This document shows, piece after piece, positions 1 through 8,547 of a stretch of 64,000 nucleotides of DNA. Both the position numbers and the translations under genes were made by a program. The notes beneath the pieces were generated by a model that saw nothing but the letters and a program-made list of their open reading frames with translations, made no database searches and was not told the origin of the DNA. Source of the DNA: Flocculibacter collagenilyticus (lineage in GTDB: Bacteria; Pseudomonadota; Gammaproteobacteria; Enterobacterales; Alteromonadaceae); contig NZ_CP059888.1 of NCBI RefSeq assembly GCF_016469335.1, positions 3,485,899 to 3,549,898 of the forward strand, read 5' to 3'. Within the stretch, counting starts at the first letter, position 1. Each line of letters begins with the position of its first letter.

Positions 1-404
1 TCTTTGCGGTACGCTTCACGTAAAAACAACGTACAAATTTCAGTTGCACCTGTATAGTCGTTACACAGAGTTAGTGTTTCAACTGTATTGTATACATTCA
101 ACGAACGTGACGAATGTACCACTTTGCCTAGATGATAATGGTAAAAAGCATCATCTAAGCCAACTGCCGCTTCAATGCCACTTGTACCAACTACTTCACC
201 TGTTTCAGAATCTTCCATTACAAATAAGTAACCTTCATCACCCGGTTGTGATACGGCTTTCTTGAATGACGCTTCTGAACGTGAAAGTTTCTTTTGGATT
301 AACTCTTCGTTCACTGGTAAAGATGTAAATCCATGACCAGATTCTTCCGCAATTTTAAACAGTACTGCGTAATCATCTTGACGGATTGGGCGAATGATCA
401 TCAT
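1..404 (-). CDS. astA: Arginine N-succinyltransferase AstA (partial, N-terminal part)
   Basis: First enzyme of the arginine succinyltransferase (AST) pathway; it transfers succinyl from succinyl-CoA to arginine in the cytoplasm. The reading frame starts at 404 (MMIIRPIRQDD) and runs off the left window edge after about 134 residues, so the C-terminal half is missing. The start IIRPIR and later GTSGIEAAVGL and YHYRLGKVVHSS are typical of AstA, which has a GNAT-like fold. A GGAG ribosome site lies 9 bases before the start. It follows astC on the same strand, the usual ast order. A hairpin with a short U-run lies between the two genes and may reduce read-through. The identity is solid. Only the second of two adjacent ATG codons could shift the start by one residue. 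Confidence 0.92.
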   Translation of the reverse strand, partial: MMIIRPIRQDDYAVLFKIAEESGHGFTSLPVNEELIQKKLSRSEASFKKAVSQPGDEGYLFVMEDSETGEVVGTSGIEAAVGLDDAFYHYHLGKVVHSSRSLNVYNTVETLTLCNDYTGATEICTLFLREAYRK

Positions 405-438
405 GTTCGCTTGCTCCAATATATGCTGCTATCTAATA

Positions 439-469
439 TAAAAATGCACTTCAACAGGGTGAAGTGCAT
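439..469 (-). terminator. Hairpin terminator or attenuator between astC and astA
   Basis: A perfect 9-bp stem (ATGCACTTC at 444-452, GAAGTGCAT at 461-469) with an 8-base loop is followed on the minus strand by five U residues. It sits directly after astC and before the astA ribosome site. It may lower astA expression relative to astC rather than end the operon. Confidence 0.65.
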
Positions 470-495
470 CGTTCAATGATATTCGGGTAATGAAA

Positions 496-2182
<1,687 letters not shown>

Positions 2183-2446
2183 ATGGTTTACTTTGTGCTA
2201 TTTATCATTTCTGCTGCCACTCTATTTTTGATGGAGTGCACAACCAAAAATCCTCTTTTACGGTTATTAATAATGATCACATCACCCGTTGTACTCATTC
2301 TAATTTTTGATTATTTTTATATGCAATATAAAGGTGCTGAAGCAATTGGTGCGTTAAATTTTATTGGCATTATTATCGGAATCATTATCTGTATCTTCAC
2401 AACATTATTTCTGAAAGCGATTTTGATGGCCTACAAAGAAAAATAA
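2183..2446 (+). CDS. Small hypothetical membrane protein
   Basis: An 87-residue, very hydrophobic protein with about three membrane segments (residues 1-16, 24-44 and 56-82) and a basic tail ending AYKEK. A good ribosome site (AAGGA) lies 9 bases before the ATG, which supports this frame over an overlapping frame that starts at 2062. I recognise no family. The next gene (2517-2945) is 70 bases downstream on the same strand, so the two may be co-transcribed. No motif points to a function. Confidence 0.6.
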   Translation: MVYFVLFIISAATLFLMECTTKNPLLRLLIMITSPVVLILIFDYFYMQYKGAEAIGALNFIGIIIGIIICIFTTLFLKAILMAYKEK

Positions 2447-2516
2447 ACACCTTAGAATAAAAACAACATCTGTTAACGTAAAGGTGAATATTCACTATTT
2501 AAAAAGGATATTTAAC

Positions 2517-2945
2517 ATGAAGATAAAAGTAATAATGTTATTATTTATAAGTGCCATTAGTACGAACATCCACGCTGCAGTTAAAGTTTTAGATGATAAT
2601 ATTTTGTTAAGCCATGTGCCCAATGATAAAGGCTACTTGTATGATGAGCTTCTCAAACTGAATACCACAATATCCAAGCGAGGTATTCAGTTTTGTGATT
2701 TAAAAAACTTCTCGGAGGAGCATTGCTTAAATAGAGTTCAAGATGAGGCTTATGTATTTAACTTTCTTAATAAGAAAATGTTGAGGGTAGAATATAGTCA
2801 AGACGACCAGTTACTCCCACAAAAATTAGTAGCATTGAATGAAGCTGAAAAAATATACGAGAAAGTTTTTGTTCAACAGCTTGCTAAATGGAAAGATGAC
2901 AGACGACTAGACATAGAAAACATGATAAACATTGAAAAGCAATAA
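2517..2945 (+). CDS. Hypothetical secreted protein
   Basis: A 142-residue protein with a cleavable signal peptide (MKIKVIMLLFISAISTNIHA, then A). The mature part is charged and mostly helical, with two cysteines close together (QFCDL and EHCLN) that could form a disulfide in the periplasm. The ATG at 2517 is chosen over an upstream GTG at 2484 because it has an AAAAGGA site at the right distance and begins a clean signal peptide. No family recognised. The gene is AT-rich like its upstream neighbour. Together they look like orphan accessory genes between two conserved operons. Confidence 0.6.
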   Translation: MKIKVIMLLFISAISTNIHAAVKVLDDNILLSHVPNDKGYLYDELLKLNTTISKRGIQFCDLKNFSEEHCLNRVQDEAYVFNFLNKKMLRVEYSQDDQLLPQKLVALNEAEKIYEKVFVQQLAKWKDDRRLDIENMINIEKQ

Positions 2946-3029
2946 CTTAAACTTGGTACTAAACACTACCGACCGAAGATAGAATTGTTACTTTCAAGAG
3001 GTTTCTTTTAATTCACAGCCTTTCCTATT

Positions 3030-3053
3030 CTGCACAGCATTAAAGCTGTGCAG
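3030..3053. terminator. Possible hairpin at the end of the TonB2 operon
   Basis: A perfect 9-bp inverted repeat (CTGCACAGC and GCTGTGCAG) with a 6-base loop overlaps the stop codon of the TPR gene. It has no U-run on the minus strand, so it is only a weak terminator candidate. It lies between two convergent genes. Confidence 0.35.
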
Positions 3054-4359
3054 TCCTTGCCTTTTCTTTCAATGTATACTGAAGCCACTGGACCGCAGAC
3101 GACGCAACCTCTTGCTCATCTTTTGCATCTTCAAACTGCGCAATCGCATTGTCGTAATGACCTAAGTTAAAATGCGCCATCCCCAATACCAAGTATGCAT
3201 TACCTGGATTATCTAGCTTGCCTTTTGCTAACGCCTGATTAATCATTTTGATAGCGTGATGGTAATCGTCCATTTCAAAATATATCTCGCCCATGCGCTG
3301 TTCAATATTGCCCGCATCAGACAATATTGCCGCTTGTTGTAATACTGGCAAGGCTTTTTCATGTTCTTTTGCCGATGACCAAGCTTGTGCTAAAAACTGT
3401 AATGTTTTTAAGTCTGGTTGCACTGCCAAGCTGTCAATAGCATAAGTTAACACCTTTGCTGCCTTTGCTGGTGCGCCTGAGTAAAAATAAAGCTGAGCCA
3501 AACTTTTTATATCCGTAGCCTTTGTCACAAAGCCTTGCTGATAAGCCGCTTCCATAACCGCCAACTGTTTTTTAGGTTGCTCAGTTTCACCGTACATAGC
3601 GGCCAATTGCGTCCAGTACTCAGGCTTATTATAAAGCTTTACCATTTTCTCGAGCACGTTTGTCACTTGCAAGGGTTGTTGCAGTGAATAATAGAGTGCG
3701 CGCTGTAGAACCAACCAATTTTCTTTTGCTGTATTACCACTTTGTTCCTCCAATGCTATCACCTTATTGATATTGGGAAGCGCCGCTTGATAATCTTTTG
3801 CCTGATAATAAGCTTGCGCTTTTAATATCAGCCCTTTTGAATTTGCTTCGTCCGTTTGTAGCGCTTCCCACCTCTCTATATAGGCGATCGTTTTAGCAAA
3901 GTGACCTTGCATCATCTCAAGTTGCGCTAAGCTAAATAGCGTATTTACCTCCAACGACTCTGGGATATTATTCTCATTCACTAACTTATCGAAGTAATCC
4001 ACCGCGCTTTTATAATCCTGCTGGTTATAATAAATAAAACCATAGAAGTTCCACATCATGGCGCGCTCGTAGCTATTCATCGTATCGGCTTTGTTACGAA
4101 CTGAATCCAATACCGCCAACCCTTTCGCAACATCGCCTTCATCCGCTAGTTTCTGTGCTCTTGCCAACTGAGCATATACACGCTCTCGTAGTGCAGGGGT
4201 TTTTCTGGTTTTCTTTTCTATAGTTTCAATTTGCTGATTCGTTTGCGCTGCTTGAGCCACTGGTGAAGTTAGCAATATTGAAGTTACTAACGTTGAAGAT
4301 ACTGTCACTACCGAAAACGCCATATATAATGCAAAACTAAGGGTCGATTGTTTCATCAT
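3040..4359 (-). CDS. TPR protein of the TonB2 cluster
   Basis: A 439-residue protein with an N-terminal signal sequence (cleavage near VAQA-AQ at residues 35-38) followed by tandem tetratricopeptide repeats. Examples are GFIYYNQQDYKSAVDYFDKL, AQAYYQAKDYQAALPNINKV and GMAHFNLGHYDNAIAQFEDA. It should be a periplasmic protein-interaction scaffold. It is the last gene of the six-gene operon, 46 bases after tonB2. TPR proteins in this position are known from TonB2-type clusters of Vibrio and relatives, where they are thought to assist energy transduction. The exact role here is inferred from position only. Confidence 0.82.
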   Translation of the reverse strand: MMKQSTLSFALYMAFSVVTVSSTLVTSILLTSPVAQAAQTNQQIETIEKKTRKTPALRERVYAQLARAQKLADEGDVAKGLAVLDSVRNKADTMNSYERAMMWNFYGFIYYNQQDYKSAVDYFDKLVNENNIPESLEVNTLFSLAQLEMMQGHFAKTIAYIERWEALQTDEANSKGLILKAQAYYQAKDYQAALPNINKVIALEEQSGNTAKENWLVLQRALYYSLQQPLQVTNVLEKMVKLYNKPEYWTQLAAMYGETEQPKKQLAVMEAAYQQGFVTKATDIKSLAQLYFYSGAPAKAAKVLTYAIDSLAVQPDLKTLQFLAQAWSSAKEHEKALPVLQQAAILSDAGNIEQRMGEIYFEMDDYHHAIKMINQALAKGKLDNPGNAYLVLGMAHFNLGHYDNAIAQFEDAKDEQEVASSAVQWLQYTLKEKARTAQL

Positions 4360-4405
4360 ATTTACTCTATTCTTTGCTGTTTAATATGCTTCTAAACGAA
4401 GCTTG

Positions 4406-5014
4406 TTAGCCTTTAATTTCAAACGTAATGCGATTTTGGACACCTTGCACTTCTACCGCTTCGCCATTAACAACACGTGGTTTATATTTGAATTTTAATG
4501 CTGCATCCATTGCCGCACGGTCAAAAATACTTTCAGGATTTGCTTTAACCACAAGCGGATCTGTAACCGCGCCTTGCTTATTCACCGTAAATTCTACAAT
4601 CACATACCCTTCTATGCCGCGAGATAAGGCTCGCCGGGGATACACCGGCGCAACTTTTACAATTGGTAGGTATTCGCCATCGCCCGAATCTAAAGACAAT
4701 CCACTGCCAATCGCCATCTCTGTTGCAACGTCTGCCGCAAAGCTCATAGTTGATCCTTCACCCGATAAACTGTCGTTACTAATACTAGGTGGCACTAATG
4801 ACGGCGGCGGCGTGTCAGGTTTAGGTGGTTTATTAGGCTTTCGTTGCTTTTTTTCTACTGCTTCTTCTTTTTTTAACCGAACAAAGTCGAGTACATTTCC
4901 TTGCGGCGGATCGCTTAATGCACCATTTCCACTTTGAATAAGCGATTGCATTAAATAAAACAAAAATAATGTAATGCCAGCAGCAGCGGTTAATGCTAAT
5001 AAAATGCGTAACAT
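4406..5014 (-). CDS. tonB2: TonB2-type energy transducer
   Basis: A 202-residue TonB-family protein. One N-terminal membrane anchor (residues 3-25) is followed by a short proline/lysine-rich spacer (KPNKPPKPDTPPPSLVPP) and a C-terminal TonB domain (PVYPRRALSRGIEGYVIVEF, then FDRAAMDAALKFKYKPRVV). It would carry proton-motive energy from the ExbB/ExbD/TtpC complex to outer-membrane TonB-dependent transporters. The spacer is much shorter than in E. coli TonB, which is characteristic of TonB2 proteins. It lies 26 bases after exbD. The symbol follows the Vibrio TonB2 system by gene order and domain type. Confidence 0.9.
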   Translation of the reverse strand: MLRILLALTAAAGITLFLFYLMQSLIQSGNGALSDPPQGNVLDFVRLKKEEAVEKKQRKPNKPPKPDTPPPSLVPPSISNDSLSGEGSTMSFAADVATEMAIGSGLSLDSGDGEYLPIVKVAPVYPRRALSRGIEGYVIVEFTVNKQGAVTDPLVVKANPESIFDRAAMDAALKFKYKPRVVNGEAVEVQGVQNRITFEIKG

Positions 5015-5040
5015 ATTAATTCCTAATAACTTTGCGCTTT

Positions 5041-5448
5041 TTATGCGTCTTCCGCAGCAATTGACACATCATAAATGCCTGCTGCTCGCGCTGAATCCAT
5101 CACTTTAATCAATACATCTGTGGTGGCTTTTTTATCTGCTTGAATAACCACAGTGCCTTGCGGATTTTCGGCATACAAACGCTCAATATTGGCTTGAACC
5201 GCTCGCACATCAATACGACGTTTATTAATCCAAATTTCACCTTTATCATTAATCGCCACCAAAATATTGGCGCGTTCTTTTTTAACCGCCGTAGCAGCCT
5301 CTGGCCGATTTACATCAATACCTGCTTCTTTTACAAACGATGCGGTTACAATAAAGAAGATCAGCATAATGAATACCACGTCTAGCATTGGGGTTAGGTC
5401 AATATTCGACTCTTCTTCATCTACTAAATTTGCAAAATGTTGTTTCAT
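5041..5448 (-). CDS. exbD2: Biopolymer transport protein ExbD2
   Basis: A 135-residue ExbD/TolR protein. A short cytoplasmic start is followed by one membrane helix holding the conserved proton-path aspartate in LTPMLDVVFIMLIFFIVT (residues 18-35), then a periplasmic domain ending YDVSIAAEDA. It pairs with ExbB2 to harvest the proton gradient for TonB2. Length and motif are standard. It lies 58 bases after exbB2 and 26 bases before tonB2, clearly the same operon. Confidence 0.93.
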   Translation of the reverse strand: MKQHFANLVDEEESNIDLTPMLDVVFIMLIFFIVTASFVKEAGIDVNRPEAATAVKKERANILVAINDKGEIWINKRRIDVRAVQANIERLYAENPQGTVVIQADKKATTDVLIKVMDSARAAGIYDVSIAAEDA

Positions 5449-5506
5449 GATTTTCTCTGTAATTTGTTATTTACAAGCACTTATCGCACAGGTGCCGTTT
5501 ATACCT

Positions 5507-6031
5507 TTAATGCGCAAGCTCAAGCTGCTGCTCAAGCTTGGCTTTTTCGCGTTTCGATTTTCGCGTTAACCATGTAGCTGCGAAAACACCTGATAATGCC
5601 CCCACCATGCCAGCCATTGTTGGAATGGTCGCTTTTGATACACCTGATGCCATGGAGCGCGCATTACCACTACCTGAAATGGCCATCACGTCGAACACTT
5701 CTATCATGCCCGTCACTGTGCCCATTAAACCTAACAATGGACACAACGCGACCAATGCCTGAATAATGGGTAAGGTACTGTCTAGCGACAGCGAAATACG
5801 CGAGATCATTGCTTGGCGAATTTGCTCAGCATGCCATGACGCTTGATCAGAACGGGCGTGCCAACGACTAACAGTGTGTGCCACAGCAAGACGGTGCTGA
5901 CCAAAAATAAACATCACACGCTCTAAAATGAGTAACCACATCACGAGTATTAGTGCACCAATCACCACCAACACTTGTCCACCAGTGTCTAAAAATTCGC
6001 GTATTGTTTCGACAAATTCAAACAAGAACAT
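5507..6031 (-). CDS. exbB2: Proton channel protein ExbB2
   Basis: A 174-residue MotA/TolQ/ExbB-family protein with three membrane helices: about 19-39, 92-114 and 135-155. The family signature is in ALCPLLGLMGTVTGMIEVFD and the following MASGVSKAT. It forms the channel around ExbD in the inner membrane. It is shorter than canonical ExbB, as expected for the second, compact ExbB of TonB2 clusters. It lies 26 bases after ttpC and is co-oriented with the rest of the operon. Confidence 0.92.
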   Translation of the reverse strand: MFLFEFVETIREFLDTGGQVLVVIGALILVMWLLILERVMFIFGQHRLAVAHTVSRWHARSDQASWHAEQIRQAMISRISLSLDSTLPIIQALVALCPLLGLMGTVTGMIEVFDVMAISGSGNARSMASGVSKATIPTMAGMVGALSGVFAATWLTRKSKREKAKLEQQLELAH

Positions 6032-6057
6032 CTTGATTTACCCTTAAATACACGTGG

Positions 6058-7464
6058 TTATGCTGCTTGTTTTAACGGAGCAGATTGCTTTTCACTGCGT
6101 TCCGCCATAATGCCAGATGCTTGTTCTTGTAAAATATACACAACGTTTTTATGACGAGTACTTAGGTAGGCATAGAGCAGCGTCATTGGAATCGCAACAA
6201 CCAAGCCAAGTACTGTTGTAACTAACGCTTGCGAGATACCACCAGCCATTAATTTAGGATCACCAGTACCAAATAGCGTGATTGCTTGGAATGTATTAAT
6301 CATGCCTGTTACTGTGCCTAACAAGCCCATTAATGGAGCCACTACTGAAATGATTTTAATAAATGTCATATTGCGGCCAAGTTTTGGCACTTCTGCCAAA
6401 ATCGCTTCCGACAGCTTAAGCTCTAACGTTTCGGTATCTGCATGCGGGTATTGATCTTTCACTTGTAGTACTCGGCCAAGCGGGTTGTCGCTTTTTGCTT
6501 CTGACTGCTTCAACTGACGCTTCACTTTTGCATTAACCAGTGTAAGAGAAATAATGCGCTCTAGTGCCAGTAATAATCCCAAAGCACCTACCGCTAAAAT
6601 GATGTAACCCACCACTGCACCTTGCTCAATACGCTCTGACAGCGTTGGCGCTTGCACCAATAAACCTAAAATTGAACCGCCAGTTGGGTCAACCGCAAAA
6701 GAAACAAGGTCATTTTGATTATGTTGAATTGCAAGAGCAGAGTCTAAGTAGCGGTCATTAGGTTGACGCAGTAATTCAGCCACTGTATTTGTAGAAGGAT
6801 TAAACGTGAGATACTTTCCATCAGACACCAGATTAAAAGCTCCCACACGGACGACGTTTTTATTAACTTTATCACCACCCGCTACGATGACATCGGTTTG
6901 AAACTTGGCCACCTTGCCTTGCTCGGTCATTTCGCGCTGCATTTCGAACCATACTTTTTCTATATCTGCTATTGATGCAAGTTTAGAGCTGGCCCCCATG
7001 TCTTTTGCCATTTGCTCAAGAAATATATCGCGACCTTGAAATTGTGCTGACACCACAGATGTTTGAAACTTACTTTTTGTGTCACCCGCCACTTGCTGTA
7101 ATACACCAAACAATTCTTTTAACGAACCTAATCGCTTAGTTAATACTTCAGTTTTATCAGCAAGCTTTATTTCATTTGCTTCAAATTTTCCCTCTAATAC
7201 TTGAGAATGATTCAGTACTGCTTGTCTGTTGCCTTCTGCTTGCTTTAGCAGCTTATCTTGCTCACTTTCACGTTGTATGAAAGCATTTTCGCGCTCAACA
7301 TTTTGTGCTGTTTGTTGATTTTTTCCTTGTTCTAGCAAATTTAATAGTTGGTCTAAATTTACTGCTTTTTCTTGTCCGAACACAGGTACTGAAGTAATTG
7401 CTACTAGCGCCATTGCAGATAGTAATGCTGGCGTTGTGAATAGGGAGTGGGTAAAACTTTTCAT
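6058..7464 (-). CDS. ttpC: TtpC: ExbB-like protein with a large periplasmic N-terminal domain
   Basis: A 468-residue protein with a signal peptide (cleavage near VFGQ), a long periplasmic helical region (about 35-280, rich in K, E and Q and probably coiled coil), a membrane helix near 285-305, then a MotA/TolQ/ExbB domain with VAPLMGLLGTVTGMINTFQ around 375-393 and a last helix near 410-432. In Vibrio TonB2 systems TtpC is an extra, required partner. The fused architecture and the gene order DUF3450-ttpC-exbB2-exbD2-tonB2-TPR match that system closely. It lies 24 bases after the DUF3450 gene. Confidence 0.9.
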   Translation of the reverse strand: MKSFTHSLFTTPALLSAMALVAITSVPVFGQEKAVNLDQLLNLLEQGKNQQTAQNVERENAFIQRESEQDKLLKQAEGNRQAVLNHSQVLEGKFEANEIKLADKTEVLTKRLGSLKELFGVLQQVAGDTKSKFQTSVVSAQFQGRDIFLEQMAKDMGASSKLASIADIEKVWFEMQREMTEQGKVAKFQTDVIVAGGDKVNKNVVRVGAFNLVSDGKYLTFNPSTNTVAELLRQPNDRYLDSALAIQHNQNDLVSFAVDPTGGSILGLLVQAPTLSERIEQGAVVGYIILAVGALGLLLALERIISLTLVNAKVKRQLKQSEAKSDNPLGRVLQVKDQYPHADTETLELKLSEAILAEVPKLGRNMTFIKIISVVAPLMGLLGTVTGMINTFQAITLFGTGDPKLMAGGISQALVTTVLGLVVAIPMTLLYAYLSTRHKNVVYILQEQASGIMAERSEKQSAPLKQAA

Positions 7465-7488
7465 CTTTATTGTCCTTGTCTACAACGT

Positions 7489-8259
7489 CTATAATGCTGC
7501 GTTAATTGGAAGCATTAACATGTCTGGTGCTAACTGTTTGCGAGCCATGCGCAACCCTTTTGCAATCTGAATGCGATGCTCAGATGACAGTTTGCTCCAT
7601 GATTTAGTGGACTGATCCCAACGTCCCGATTCAGCACCATCTCGAGTTTGGTAAATAAGCGCAACACGACCTAAACGCAAAAATTCTACGTCTCGTTCTT
7701 TTCCATCAACAGTTAATAATCCGGTATAGGCTTCAATCGTGCGCCCATAGTCCATCTCTACTTGGTAAGCTTCTAACACGCGACGAAACTTTTCAGACAC
7801 TTCCACATCTGCACGCTCAAGTAACTGTTGTAAGTTAGCAACGCGATCTTCACGCTCAGCCAGTAAGAAAGGAACATCCAAAGCGACAAACTGCTGAAGT
7901 CCATCCACCATACGCAACATTAACGGAGTAATTTGGCGCTCGATTACTGATACCTGATCTATCGAAACATCAAGCTGAGATAGCTCGGCCAACTGGTTGT
8001 CGATCTGTTTTTGAAGCTGCTTGTTGTAAATATTTAGCCCGTCAGTTTCTTTATTGATCGCCTTAAAGCGTTGCACTTTTGCGTTGATGCTTTCACTGAT
8101 TTGATCAATCTTTTTCTGAGAGTTAATCGCCGACTCGTTAATTTTTTCGCTTACCTTCAGCGCTGGCTTAAGATCTTGCGTATTTGCATCAGCCGACACA
8201 TCCCCTGCAAAAACGGCAATGGCAAACGCCACTGCGGAAAGTTGTACACCCAGTTTCAT
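7489..8259 (-). CDS. DUF3450 periplasmic coiled-coil protein of the TonB2 operon
   Basis: A 256-residue protein with a signal peptide (cleavage near VSAD at residues 22-25), then a long coiled-coil (residues 30-85, repeats such as INKETDGLNIYNKQLQKQID) and a C-terminal domain with YGRTIEAYTGLL, VEFLRLGRVALIYQT and WDQSTKSWSKL. These are hallmarks of the DUF3450 family. It is the first gene of the TonB2 operon, so the promoter should lie in 8260-8460. The molecular role is not established. Conserved linkage suggests it assists TtpC in the periplasm. Confidence 0.85.
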   Translation of the reverse strand: MKLGVQLSAVAFAIAVFAGDVSADANTQDLKPALKVSEKINESAINSQKKIDQISESINAKVQRFKAINKETDGLNIYNKQLQKQIDNQLAELSQLDVSIDQVSVIERQITPLMLRMVDGLQQFVALDVPFLLAEREDRVANLQQLLERADVEVSEKFRRVLEAYQVEMDYGRTIEAYTGLLTVDGKERDVEFLRLGRVALIYQTRDGAESGRWDQSTKSWSKLSSEHRIQIAKGLRMARKQLAPDMLMLPINAAL

Positions 8260-8464
8260 CGTTACACCTAAATAATGTTGTAGTTTTTAAGCTGGGTGGA
8301 TTCTGCATGTGAAATGTGACAGTGACGTGGCGTTAATATTTCACTGCCATGATAGTTTTATTTCAGATATATGAAAGAGTTACGGCAGGGTGATGACAAT
8401 GGTGATGCGGAGAATTACAGTCAATTACGGTAAATGATGAAATCTAGAATAGTGAGAATAGAAT
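8260..8464. other. Upstream region of the TonB2 operon
   Basis: This short region should carry the TonB2 operon promoter. On the minus strand a weak -35/-10 pair (TTTCAT and TATCAT, 16 bases apart) is present near 8350-8377. I could not find a convincing Fur box, so iron control is not shown by the sequence. Confidence 0.3.
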
Positions 8465-8488
8465 AAGCCGCTTAGAACTAGGCGGCTT
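8465..8488 (-). terminator. Terminator after the first lipoprotein gene
   Basis: AAGCCGC and GCGGCTT form a 7-bp stem with a 10-base loop. On the minus strand it is followed by ATTCTATTC, a weak U-tract. It shares the GGCGGCTTGAGTGTTAA segment with the two stronger hairpins after the next two paralogues. Confidence 0.6.
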
Positions 8489-8547
8489 GAGTGTTAATTT
8501 CAGTTGCGTATTAAAAATACGCGCTCATTAATTTTCCTGAACAAATA

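Noticed and set aside
4428-4937. 169-codon open frame on the plus strand, antisense to tonB2
   Set aside because: tonB2 on the other strand has a clear family match and operon position; the antisense frame has no ribosome site or recognisable domain.
8260-8464. Search for a Fur box before the TonB2 operon
   Set aside because: No stretch close to the GATAATGATAATCATTATC consensus was found by eye, so iron control is not claimed.
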